NCBI GenBank assembly: GCA_900549955.1 | Contig: URQH01000012.1 | Location: 1 to 47,957, forward strand | From: an uncultured Eubacteriales bacterium | GTDB taxonomy: Bacteria; Bacillota; Clostridia; Christensenellales; CAG-138 | DNA: 47,957 bases | Direction: 5' to 3' | Shown here: piece after piece, positions 24,980 to 32,239 of the stretch | Numbering within the stretch: the stretch's first letter is position 1 | Layout of the letters: every line of letters starts with the position of its first letter | Notes under the pieces: model-generated | Database searches by the model: none | What the model was told of the DNA's origin: nothing | What the model saw: only the letters and a program-made list of their open reading frames with translations | Position numbers and translations under genes: made by a program

Positions 24980-25007
24980 CTGCCGCGGGGCGTTTCCCCC
25001 GCGGCAG
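24980..25007 (-). terminator. Intrinsic terminator of trpB
   Basis: A perfect 11-bp stem (CTGCCGCGGGG with CCCCGCGGCAG) followed on the minus strand by TTTTTTGCG, 24 nt after the trpB stop. Confidence 0.9.
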
Positions 25008-25031
25008 CGCACGGTTTGCAGTGTCCCGGGC

Positions 25032-26417
25032 TCAGATCTCGTTGCCCGGAAAGCGCGGCACGCCGGCAAGGCCCTTGGCCAATTCCTCATCCGTAGGAAT
25101 ATAGTCGGTCATCTCGCCGTCGTGGAAGCGGCCATAGGCCACCATGTCGAAATACCCCGTGCCGGTCAGGCCGAACACGATGGTCTTGGCCTCGCCCGTC
25201 TCGCGGCACTTGAGCGCCTCGTCGATCGCCACGCGGATGGCGTGGCTGCTCTCCGGCGCGGGCAGCGTGCCCTCGGTGCGCGCAAACAGCTCCGCCGCCT
25301 CGAACACCTTCGTCTGCTCGACGCTCGTGGCCTCCATGTAGCCGTCGTGATACAGCTGCGACAGGATGGCGCTCATGCCGTGATAGCGCAGGCCGCCGGC
25401 ATGGTTCGGCGCGGGGATGAACCCGCTGCCGAGCGTGTACATCTTCGCGAGCGGGCAGACCATGCCCGTGTCGCAGAAGTCGTAGACGAACTTGCCGCGC
25501 GTGAGGCTCGGGCAGGACGCCGGCTCCACCGCGATGAAGCGATACTGTTTTTCGCCGCGCAGCACTTCGCCCATGAACGGGGAGAGCAGGCCGCCCAGGT
25601 TCGACCCGCCGCCGGCGCAGCCGATGATGATGTCCGGCACAATGCCGTACTTGTCGAGCGCCGCCTTGGTCTCCAGGCCGATGATCGACTGGTGCAGCAG
25701 CACCTGGTTGAGTACGCTGCCCAGCACATAGCGATAGCCCTCGCGGCTGGTCGCGGCCTCCACCGCCTCGGAAATGGCGCAGCCCAGGCTGCCCGTCGTG
25801 CCGGGGAAGCGCTCCAGGATTTTGCGTCCCACCTCGGTCTCCATCGACGGCGACGGCGTGACGGAAGCGCCATAGGTGCGCATGACTTCGCGGCGGAACG
25901 GCTTCTGCTCATACGACACCTTGACCATGTAGACCTTGCAGTCCAGGCCGAAATAGGCGCACGCCATGGACAGCGCCGTGCCCCACTGGCCGGCGCCCGT
26001 CTCCGTGGTCACGCCCTTGAGGCCCTGCTTCTTGGCGTAGTACGCCTGCGCGATGGCGGAATTCAGCTTGTGGCTGCCGCTCGTATTGTTGCCCTCGAAC
26101 TTGTAGTAGATCTTGGCTGGGGTGTCGAGCGCCTTCTCGAGAAAATAGGCGCGAACGAGCGGCGAAGGCCGGTACATCTTATAAAACCGGACGATCTCGT
26201 CCGGGATGTCGATATACGCCGTATCGTCGTCCAGCTCCTGTTGGACCAGCTCCTCACAGAACACGGCGGACAGCTCCTGGGCCGTCATCGGCTTCAGCGT
26301 GGCCGGATTCAGCAGCGGCGCGGGTTTGACCTTCATGTCGGCGCGGACGTTGTACCACTGGCGCGGGATCTCCGCTTCGTCCAGATAGATCTTGTACGGG
26401 ATTTCCTGTGCTTGCAT
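25032..26417 (-). CDS. trpB2: Tryptophan synthase beta-like protein TrpB2
   Basis: A 461-residue PLP enzyme of the TrpB2 group, longer than TrpB1 (about 400). The PLP lysine is in GSHKLNSA, the ammonia/indole tunnel region in TETGAGQWG, and the phosphate loop in GCAGGGSNLGG. The N-terminal extension (IYLDEAEIPRQWYNVRADMK) is characteristic. No trpA or other trp gene is near, so it probably makes tryptophan from indole and serine on its own; this is inferred. The ATG at 26417 follows AAAGGAGACGTTCAAC. Regulation is by the Trp T-box upstream. Confidence 0.93.
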   Translation of the reverse strand: MQAQEIPYKIYLDEAEIPRQWYNVRADMKVKPAPLLNPATLKPMTAQELSAVFCEELVQQELDDDTAYIDIPDEIVRFYKMYRPSPLVRAYFLEKALDTPAKIYYKFEGNNTSGSHKLNSAIAQAYYAKKQGLKGVTTETGAGQWGTALSMACAYFGLDCKVYMVKVSYEQKPFRREVMRTYGASVTPSPSMETEVGRKILERFPGTTGSLGCAISEAVEAATSREGYRYVLGSVLNQVLLHQSIIGLETKAALDKYGIVPDIIIGCAGGGSNLGGLLSPFMGEVLRGEKQYRFIAVEPASCPSLTRGKFVYDFCDTGMVCPLAKMYTLGSGFIPAPNHAGGLRYHGMSAILSQLYHDGYMEATSVEQTKVFEAAELFARTEGTLPAPESSHAIRVAIDEALKCRETGEAKTIVFGLTGTGYFDMVAYGRFHDGEMTDYIPTDEELAKGLAGVPRFPGNEI

Positions 26418-26469
26418 GTTGAACGTCTCCTTTCCTGTTTTCCTGCACATGCGGCAGTATTGGCGGGAC

Positions 26470-26745
26470 AAAAAAATGCTCTTGTCCCAAAGCGTTTGCT
26501 GGGACAAGAGCGTCATCATTTCACTCTTGCGGTGCCACCCGGCTTGGCGCTCGAAAGCGCCCACTCTGCGCATACGATCATATGCAGATCCCTTTGACGG
26601 AGGATCGGTCCGGCTCGCCTACTGCTGCATTCAGCTCGCCCTCAGAAGCCCATTCGTCCATGCCCTCCGCACCGCTTTCCACCAGACGCGGCTCTCTTTG
26701 CCGGAGCAAACATGAAGTACTTACACTTCTTCAACGGTTTCCCCT
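26470..26745 (-). promoter_or_regulatory. T-box riboswitch, tryptophan-specific
   Basis: On the minus strand: AAAGAGAGC AG motif, a likely specifier TGG (26652-26650) in GACGAATGGGC, stem III GGCGCTTTCGAGCGCC, the T-box GGGTGGCACCGCAAGA (26540-26525), and a terminator with a 12-bp stem (TGGGACAAGAGC 26511-26500 with GCTCTTGTCCCA 26489-26478) followed by a T7 run. TGG decodes Trp, in line with trpB2 directly downstream. Confidence 0.93.
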
Positions 26746-26774
26746 ATGGTAGCACGCCGCCCGGCCGTTGTCAA
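26746..26774 (-). promoter_or_regulatory. Promoter of the Trp T-box and trpB2
   Basis: Perfect -35 TTGACA (26774-26769), 17-nt spacer, -10 TACCAT (26751-26746) on the minus strand. Confidence 0.85.
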
Positions 26775-26855
26775 GCAAAAAATATATCATTTTTCTGTGG
26801 CCGGCCTTCATGCCCTCCGTTGCACCGGATCGCACCAAAAGCGCATACACAAAAA

Positions 26856-26874
26856 AGAGCGGCCACGCCGCTCT
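26856..26874 (-). terminator. Intrinsic terminator of rpmB
   Basis: An 8-bp stem (AGAGCGGC with GCCGCTCT, 3-nt loop) followed on the minus strand by TTTTTTG, about 20 nt after the rpmB stop. Confidence 0.9.
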
Positions 26875-26895
26875 CATTTGCGTTGCAAAAACCGG

Positions 26896-27087
26896 TCAGA
26901 TGCTGCGCACGACTTTGCCGGAACGGAGGCAACGGGTGCAAACGTTCAGCTTCTGCGGCTTGCCATCGATCACGACGCGCACACTCTGGATGTTCGGCGC
27001 CCAGCTCCGCTTCGTCTTGCGGTTCGAGTGGCTGACCAGATTGCCGGACATGACGCCCTTTTTGCAGACTTCGCAGTATTTACCCAT
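26896..27087 (-). CDS. rpmB: 50S ribosomal protein L28
   Basis: A 63-residue L28 beginning MGKYCEVCKKGVMSGNLVSHSNRKTKR, with the conserved RSWAPNIQSVRV core. CEVC near the start and CTRC near the end form a zinc-binding set, so this is the zinc-containing version. It is a single-gene unit with its own promoter and terminator; AAGGAGGTGGACTTTC precedes the ATG. Confidence 0.97.
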   Translation of the reverse strand: MGKYCEVCKKGVMSGNLVSHSNRKTKRSWAPNIQSVRVVIDGKPQKLNVCTRCLRSGKVVRSI

Positions 27088-27123
27088 GAAAGTCCACCTC
27101 CTTGCTAAAAATCGAACGGAATT

Positions 27124-27152
27124 ATTCTACCATGCGGTACGGGCTTTTGCAA
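27124..27152 (-). promoter_or_regulatory. Promoter of rpmB
   Basis: -35 TTGCAA (27152-27147), 17-nt spacer, -10 TAGAAT (27129-27124) on the minus strand. Confidence 0.8.
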
Positions 27153-27171
27153 GCACTATTTTACGCATTCT

Positions 27172-27204
27172 CCGGGGTTTTTCGCACTTTTTGCAGTGCC
27201 CCGG
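27172..27204. terminator. Hairpin between trmL and rpmB
   Basis: CCGGGG pairs with CCCCGG, enclosing CACT/AGTG, in the gap after the trmL stop. The flanks are only moderately T-rich, so this is a possible rather than a clear terminator of trmL. Confidence 0.4.
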
Positions 27205-27222
27205 CACTCCCCCTGCTACGTC

Positions 27223-27684
27223 TCAGGTAAGGCTCGGGAACCCAAGCTGCCTGAGCGCCTCATACAGCACGATGGCCACGGAGTTGGACAGATTGAGCGA
27301 GCGCTGGCCCACCCCCATTGGAATGCGAATGCCGTCCGCGGCCCGGCGGTCCAGCAGCGCCTGCGGCAGCCCGGCCGTCTCCTTGCCAAACACGAGAAAG
27401 TCCCCGTCCCGGTACGCCGCGTCCGTATAGCGCCGCCGCACGCGGGTCGAAGCCAGGAAGAAGCGCGCATCCGGATACAGGCGCTCCACCTCTTCAAAAC
27501 TGCCGTGTTCAAACAGCGTCAAATCCTTCCAGTAGTCCAGCCCGGCGCGCTTGAGCTGGCGGTCGTCAATGGAAAACCCCAGCGGATGCACCAAGTGGAG
27601 CGCCGCGCCTGTCACGGCGCAGGTGCGCGAGATATTGCCCGTATTCTGCGGGATTTCCGGTTCCACCAATACAATGTGCAGCAT
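27223..27684 (-). CDS. trmL: tRNA (cytidine/uridine-34-2'-O)-methyltransferase TrmL
   Basis: A 153-residue SPOUT methyltransferase of TrmL size, modifying the wobble ribose of tRNA-Leu. Motifs: VLVEPEIPQNTGNISRTCA at the start, LVFGKETAGLPQAL, and the knot motif IPMGVGQRSLNLSNSVAIVLYEALRQ. The ATG at 27684 has no ribosome-binding site and lies 7 nt beyond the -10 box, so the mRNA probably begins at or next to the start codon (leaderless). It is divergent from the vanW-type gene. Confidence 0.94.
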   Translation of the reverse strand: MLHIVLVEPEIPQNTGNISRTCAVTGAALHLVHPLGFSIDDRQLKRAGLDYWKDLTLFEHGSFEEVERLYPDARFFLASTRVRRRYTDAAYRDGDFLVFGKETAGLPQALLDRRAADGIRIPMGVGQRSLNLSNSVAIVLYEALRQLGFPSLT

Positions 27685-27691
27685 ATGACGT

Positions 27692-27721
27692 ATTGTAGCA
27701 TATTGTAAATTCTTTTTGCAA
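27692..27721 (-). promoter_or_regulatory. Promoter of trmL
   Basis: -35 TTGCAA (27721-27716), 18-nt spacer, -10 TACAAT (27697-27692) on the minus strand; only 7 nt separate the -10 box from the trmL ATG. Confidence 0.7.
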
Positions 27722-27724
27722 CTG

Positions 27725-27753
27725 TTGCCCCCGTGTGCGATGTAGTGTATACT
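27725..27753 (+). promoter_or_regulatory. Promoter of the vanW-type gene
   Basis: -35 TTGCCC (27725-27730), 17-nt spacer, -10 TATACT (27748-27753). It lies back to back with the trmL promoter, with 3 nt between the two -35 boxes. Confidence 0.7.
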
Positions 27754-27793
27754 GTATTTGTATATTTTTGCATATATGCACACGAGGGATCGT

Positions 27794-29644
27794 ATGGACG
27801 AAATGTTTCGGGACTTTTCGCCGTCCGCACGGACCGGCAGCCCGCGCACCGATGGCACGGGCAATTCGTCGCGCCGCGAAAGCCCATCTTATATGAATGA
27901 TTTTTCCCGCCGGCCCGCCGCCTCCCAGGGGAGCACGCGCGCCCGCTCCGGCGCGCAATCCTCCGCCCGTTCGCGCACGGGCGGCCGTACCTATGGCAAC
28001 GAACCGTATGTTGGCGGCACGGCCTCCTATTATCGTGCGTCAGCCTCCAGCCGGAATGGCCGGTCCGGATCCGGCAGCCGCGCTTCCGGATCGGGCAGCC
28101 GTTCCTCCGGTTCCGGCCCGTCGCGGCGCAAGCGGCAGCTGCAAAAGCGCAGCCGCGCCATCTTCTTCGGCTTTCTCGTGCTGCTGCTGTTGTTTGCCGC
28201 CACCATTTTCGTCATCGTGCGCAGCTGCAACCCGTCGGGTCCCATCGACCCGTCTACGATCGACACCGAGACCGCCACCTACGCGGATGAGGTCTACATC
28301 AACGGCATTCTCGTCTCCGAAAAGACGCTCGCAGAAGTGCGGGACATCCTGATGCCCGGCATTGAACAGACTGTATCGCGCATCGCCATTTCGCTCACCG
28401 GCGAGATGGGCGGGGAAAGCTTTTATGAGACCATCTCAGGCGCCGACATGAACATTTCCACCGACATCGAGCAGGTGCTGCTGGACGCGCTCGTGGGCGG
28501 CAAGAACAAGTCCTACAACACCACGCTGTCCATCGACTATGAGGCGCTCGACCGCCGCATCGCCGCCATCAACAGTGCCCTGTCGTTCGGCCCGGCGGAC
28601 GCCACGTTCTCCCTCACGATGGATGAAGATGGCAAGCCCAACCTCGTCTACACGGAGGGGCGTGTCGGCATGGGCATCGACATCCCGGCCACCGAGCAGC
28701 TCGTGCGTGAAGCGCTGGACAGCGGCAACTACCAGGCCTCCCTGACCCCGCAGCTCACCCAGCAGCAGCCGTCCATCACCGTGGACGACCTCAAGCAGCA
28801 GATCACGCTGATCGGCTCCTGCACGACGGAATACCGCAACAAGGGGCTGGCGGGATGGACCGAGGAGAAAATGCAGACCACGTTGAACCGCTCCTTCAAC
28901 GTAGAAAAGGCGGCGGGGCTGATCAACGGCAACGTGATCCAGCCCGGCGAAGTCTGGAGCTATAACGATACGGTCGGCGACCGCAACGAGAAAAACGGCT
29001 GGAAAGAGGCCAACGCCATCGTCGGCGGCGAGACCTACCGGCTGGAATATGGCGGCGGCGTCTGCCAGGTCAGCTCCACGCTCTACAACGCGCTGCTGGA
29101 GGCCAACATCGAGATCGTCTATCGTCGCAAGCACTCCATCCCCGCGGACTATGTGCCGCTCGGCCTGGACGCAACGGTCGACACCGGCCATATCGACTTT
29201 AAGTTCAGGAATAACACGGACTACCCGCTGTACCTGTTTGCATACACGAACATCTCCAAGGAATCTTCACGCTGGAGCGACATCACCGTGCTGCTCTATG
29301 GGCAGGCGTTGCCGGAGGGCGTGACATATAAGCCGCGCGCGGTGCAGCTGGAGGAGACGGTACCGGACGAACCGATCGTCACCTACGATCCGGAAATGCT
29401 CGAAGGCGAAGAGGTCGTCACCGTCGAGGCGCGCAACGGCTACAAGGTGGAGGTCTATCTGGACAAGTTCCTCAACGGCGAACTGGTGGATTCCACCTAC
29501 CTGTACACGGACGAGTATGCGGCCATCCGGCAGAAGGTGACCATCGGCACGCTTGTGCCCACGACACCGACGCCTGAACCAACGCCTGAGCCGACGCCAG
29601 AGCCGACGCCTGAATCGTCGAGCAGCGACCCCGAACCCGTGTAG
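27794..29644 (+). CDS. VanW-family membrane-anchored protein
   Basis: A 616-residue protein. A long Ser/Arg/Gly-rich, disordered cytoplasmic N-terminus (1-115) leads to one transmembrane helix (about 121-143), so the bulk is outside the cell. The VanW domain (about 375-505) has NRSFNVEKAAGLINGNVIQPGE and the signature YGGGVCQVSSTLYNALLEA. Before it lie peptidoglycan-binding-like YoaR-type segments, and the tail is a Pro-Thr-Glu repeat (PTPEPTPEPTPEP). The start at 27794 follows GAGGG by 5 nt. VanW proteins occur near glycopeptide-resistance genes but are mostly chromosomal cell-envelope proteins of unknown function, and no van resistance operon is here. Confidence 0.9.
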   Translation: MDEMFRDFSPSARTGSPRTDGTGNSSRRESPSYMNDFSRRPAASQGSTRARSGAQSSARSRTGGRTYGNEPYVGGTASYYRASASSRNGRSGSGSRASGSGSRSSGSGPSRRKRQLQKRSRAIFFGFLVLLLLFAATIFVIVRSCNPSGPIDPSTIDTETATYADEVYINGILVSEKTLAEVRDILMPGIEQTVSRIAISLTGEMGGESFYETISGADMNISTDIEQVLLDALVGGKNKSYNTTLSIDYEALDRRIAAINSALSFGPADATFSLTMDEDGKPNLVYTEGRVGMGIDIPATEQLVREALDSGNYQASLTPQLTQQQPSITVDDLKQQITLIGSCTTEYRNKGLAGWTEEKMQTTLNRSFNVEKAAGLINGNVIQPGEVWSYNDTVGDRNEKNGWKEANAIVGGETYRLEYGGGVCQVSSTLYNALLEANIEIVYRRKHSIPADYVPLGLDATVDTGHIDFKFRNNTDYPLYLFAYTNISKESSRWSDITVLLYGQALPEGVTYKPRAVQLEETVPDEPIVTYDPEMLEGEEVVTVEARNGYKVEVYLDKFLNGELVDSTYLYTDEYAAIRQKVTIGTLVPTTPTPEPTPEPTPEPTPESSSSDPEPV

Positions 29645-29688
29645 GGATTGTACGACGACATGCCCTGACATTCCAACCGGCAAACGGC

Positions 29689-29722
29689 GAGCGCGCCATG
29701 CGGAAAACCGCATGGCGCGCTC
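29689..29722. terminator. Terminator between convergent vanW- and vanZ-type genes
   Basis: A perfect 15-bp stem (GAGCGCGCCATGCGG with CCGCATGGCGCGCTC, AAAA loop), followed on the plus strand by TGTTTGTCTTCG. It lies between two genes pointing at each other and could end both. Confidence 0.75.
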
Positions 29723-29773
29723 TGTTTGTCTTCGTTCCTTTGCCACACCAAACAGTGGCGCAGGGCTGCACGG

Positions 29774-30268
29774 TCACAGGCCTGTGCGGCTTTCGTCCCT
29801 TACGCGCCTTCGCCTGCGCCACGCCCGCCGGATGAGCGAAAACACAAGCAGCCCGGCGGCAGCGCCCACCAAGTCGATGACCACATCGCTCACCTGCCCC
29901 GACCGTCCCGGCACAAACAGCTGGTGGCACTCGTCGAGCGCCGCGGCAAGCAGCCCACCCACAAACGCAAAATGCACCGGGTGCGGCACGCGGGACGCCC
30001 GGAACGCCCCGGCCAACAGCACGGCCAGCACGGCATATTCAAACATGTGCGCCGCTTTGCGCAGCAGATGTTCGAGCGCAGATACCCATACCCCATCGGC
30101 GTCCGCCCCCGGCCACAGCCACGCAGCCACACGGTGTGTCAGGGAGACGCTGAGCGTCTCGCTCTCCGTCCCCTGCTGCGCCGACAGATACCAGATCAGC
30201 GCCAGCCACAGCCCCGTCATGCCCCACAGCAGCGCGCACAGCCAAACCCGGTTTCTCGAATGCGTCAT
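29774..30268 (-). CDS. VanZ-like membrane protein
   Basis: A 164-residue protein with four predicted membrane helices (residues about 9-29, 65-83, 92-110, 120-145). The VanZ-like signature is seen in RKAAHMFEYAVLAVLLAGAF and LDECHQLFVPGRSGQVSDVVIDLVGA. In vanA transposons VanZ gives low-level teicoplanin resistance; chromosomal relatives like this have no settled role. The ATG at 30268 follows GGGGG by a few nucleotides. It is divergent from the AGCS symporter gene. Confidence 0.88.
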   Translation of the reverse strand: MTHSRNRVWLCALLWGMTGLWLALIWYLSAQQGTESETLSVSLTHRVAAWLWPGADADGVWVSALEHLLRKAAHMFEYAVLAVLLAGAFRASRVPHPVHFAFVGGLLAAALDECHQLFVPGRSGQVSDVVIDLVGAAAGLLVFSLIRRAWRRRRRVRDESRTGL

Positions 30269-30310
30269 GCAAAGCCCCCATGCCACAATAGGATAGTAGT
30301 ATCCATGCAG

Positions 30311-30316
30311 AGTATA
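30311..30316 (-). promoter_or_regulatory. Possible extended -10 promoter of the vanZ-like gene
   Basis: TGCTATACT on the minus strand (TATACT at 30316-30311) matches the extended -10 form; there is no good -35 box at the right distance. Confidence 0.4.
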
Positions 30317-30346
30317 GCACAAATATACGTCACAAAACATGGGGGG

Positions 30347-31669
30347 ATGGCTGTGGAAACCGGCATTGCGCTGCTGCTGCTTGCAGCGGGCGGCTATTTT
30401 ACGCTGAAAACACGGTTCGTACAGGTGCGGCGCTTTGTGCCGTCGCTTCTCGCCTTTTTCCATCCGGGGGACGGGGAGTCTGGAACCAACGTGTCCCCGT
30501 TTGAGGCGGCGGCCACTTCGCTCGCGGCCACCATCGGCACCGGCAATATCGCCGGTACGGCGGGCGCATTGCTCATCGGCGGCCCCGGCGCAGTGTTTTG
30601 GATGTGGGTCAGCGCACTGCTGGGTATGGCGCTCAAATACGCGGAGATCTATTATGCCGTACGGTTCCGCAGTTCCGGCGCTTCCGGCGGCTATGGCGGC
30701 CCCATGCTGTACATCGAACGGGGGCTGCCTGCCCGCTGGCACTTTCTGGCGCCCATTTTTGCGTTTTGCGGGGCTTTCGCCGCGCTGGGCATGGGAAACC
30801 TGGCGCAGGTCAATACCGTCGCAGAATCGGCCATAGCGCTGTTTTCAGCCGTCTGCGACGGCCTGACGCAGCCTGCCGTGCGCCGCATTGCATTTGTCAC
30901 GGGCGTAGCCGTCGCCGCGCTGATCGCCTGCGCCGTACTCGGCGGCAGCAAGCGCGTTGGCCGTATGGCGGCGCTGCTCGTGCCGTTCATGAGCGTACTC
31001 TATATCGGCGGCGCGATCCTCGTGATCCTGGGCAAGCCGGGCGACGTGTTGCCCGCGCTTTCCGCCATTGTGCGCGGCGCTTTCGAACCGCAGGCGGCGC
31101 TCGGCGGCGCAGCCGGGTTCACGCTGAGCCAGACGTTTCGCATCGGCATCTCCCGCGGCGTATTCACACACGAAGCGGGTCTCGGCACCTCCGCCATCGC
31201 CCATGCGGCCGCCGGCGCGAACTCGCCGGAGCGCCAGGCCACTTTCGGCATCTTTGAAATCTTTCTCGACACGATCGTCATGTGCACGCTGACTGCGCTC
31301 GCCGTGCTCGTGTCCGGTATCCCGTTGCCCTATGGCGATGCAAGCGCCGCCGGCGCGCTGGTCACCGCCGCCTTTGCCACACGGCTCGGCTCCTTCGGCG
31401 CCGGGCTCTTCCTCTCGCTCTCGCTGCTGCTGTTCGCCTTTTCCAGCATGCTGAGCTTCTCGCTGTATGGCTCGCAGTGCGCTGCCTACCTGTTCGGCCC
31501 GCGTGCGGTGCGGCCATACCTCGTCGTGTTTACGGGCCTGTGCATATTCGGCGCACTGATGCCGCTCACACTCGCATGGCGCGTGTCCGAACTGCTGAAC
31601 ATGCTCATGGCCGTGCCAAACCTGCTGGCGCTGCTGTTGCTGTCACGCCGCTATCCGCCGGGCGGCTGA
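30347..31669 (+). CDS. Sodium:alanine/glycine symporter (AGCS family)
   Basis: A 440-residue integral membrane transporter. AGCS signatures include LAATIGTGNIAGTAGALLIGGPGAVFWMW, EAGLGTSAIAHAAAGANSPERQ and IFEIFLDTIVMCTLTALAV, with about 10-11 hydrophobic spans. It should import alanine or glycine with Na+. The start is uncertain: the ATG at 30347 directly abuts GGGGGG, while the GTG two codons on (30353) has better spacing. Long upstream in-frame sequence is unrelated to the family and rejected. Confidence 0.93.
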   Translation: MAVETGIALLLLAAGGYFTLKTRFVQVRRFVPSLLAFFHPGDGESGTNVSPFEAAATSLAATIGTGNIAGTAGALLIGGPGAVFWMWVSALLGMALKYAEIYYAVRFRSSGASGGYGGPMLYIERGLPARWHFLAPIFAFCGAFAALGMGNLAQVNTVAESAIALFSAVCDGLTQPAVRRIAFVTGVAVAALIACAVLGGSKRVGRMAALLVPFMSVLYIGGAILVILGKPGDVLPALSAIVRGAFEPQAALGGAAGFTLSQTFRIGISRGVFTHEAGLGTSAIAHAAAGANSPERQATFGIFEIFLDTIVMCTLTALAVLVSGIPLPYGDASAAGALVTAAFATRLGSFGAGLFLSLSLLLFAFSSMLSFSLYGSQCAAYLFGPRAVRPYLVVFTGLCIFGALMPLTLAWRVSELLNMLMAVPNLLALLLLSRRYPPGG

Positions 31670-31697
31670 GCGCCGGGCATGGGCGCTGCATATAAAA

Positions 31698-31719
31698 CGG
31701 CAGGGCTGCCGCCCTGCCG
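31698..31719 (-). terminator. Terminator of the pyridoxamine-oxidase-like gene
   Basis: An 8-bp stem (CGGCAGGG with CCCTGCCG, 6-nt loop) followed by TTTTATAT on the minus strand. It lies between convergent genes and may also end the AGCS transcript. Confidence 0.75.
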
Positions 31720-31738
31720 CCTGTTCCGTTCCGCCGCG

Positions 31739-32146
31739 TCAAAACGCAAACGTTTCAAACGGATCGTTGCCCTTGGCATACTTGGCCGTGCCATGCTCGA
31801 TGTAGAACACGGTAAAGCCGTTGGAATCGATCGTCGGATACATCGCCTGTACGCCGGGATCCATCGTGCGATAGATCTCCTCCTTTTCGGCCGCGTCTTT
31901 CACGATGACCGCCGTGCCGCTGATGCGGACATGGTAGCCGTTCACGTCGCAGGTGTACGCCACCTTCGGATTGGCGACCATCTGCCGATAGACGGATTTC
32001 TCGCTCGACGTGGTGAAGTACAGCTTGCCGTCCTTTTCGAACTGGAACTCCCAGCCGCGCATGTCCGGATAGCCGTTCTCATCGACCGTGGCAAAGACGC
32101 CGTGGGCAAACTTGCCCATGATAGCACTCAACTCTTTCAGATTCAT
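31739..32146 (-). CDS. Pyridoxamine 5'-phosphate oxidase-like flavin-binding protein
   Basis: A 135-residue small split-barrel protein: GKFAHGVFATVDENGYPDMRGWEFQ, then LYFTTSSEKSVYRQMVANPKVAY, a pattern seen in PNPOx-like FMN- or F420-type reductases. It is too short and lacks the C-terminal part of true PdxH, so vitamin B6 oxidation is unlikely. Function unknown; possibly a flavin reductase or heme-related protein. The ATG at 32146 follows AAAGGAGTGAACAAA. Confidence 0.85.
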   Translation of the reverse strand: MNLKELSAIMGKFAHGVFATVDENGYPDMRGWEFQFEKDGKLYFTTSSEKSVYRQMVANPKVAYTCDVNGYHVRISGTAVIVKDAAEKEEIYRTMDPGVQAMYPTIDSNGFTVFYIEHGTAKYAKGNDPFETFAF

Positions 32147-32184
32147 TTTGTTCACTCCTTTGTCATGTGGAATTGGAAAGCACA

Positions 32185-32209
32185 GAGCGCCCCTGCTGCA
32201 GAGGCGCTC
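32185..32209 (-). terminator. Probable terminator after ispH-rpsA
   Basis: An 11-bp stem with one wobble (GAGCGCCTCTG with CAGGGGCGCTC, CAG loop), then TGTGCTTTCC on the minus strand, 30 nt after the ispH-rpsA stop. The T-tract is weak. Confidence 0.5.
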
Positions 32210-32239
32210 ATACTTTGGCATTTGCCGGGAAGCGCTTTG

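Noticed and set aside
27794..29644. Glycopeptide (vancomycin) resistance from VanW- and VanZ-type genes
   Set aside because: No vanH, vanA/B ligase, vanX or vanRS is present. Chromosomal VanW/VanZ-like proteins are common in Clostridia without resistance.
30347..31669. A much longer start for the AGCS symporter (from 29726)
   Set aside because: The upstream in-frame sequence runs through the divergent vanZ-like gene and is not membrane-like; family homology starts after 30347.
31739..32146. PdxH (pyridoxamine phosphate oxidase proper)
   Set aside because: Too short and without the C-terminal substrate-binding segment of PdxH; only the split-barrel fold is supported.
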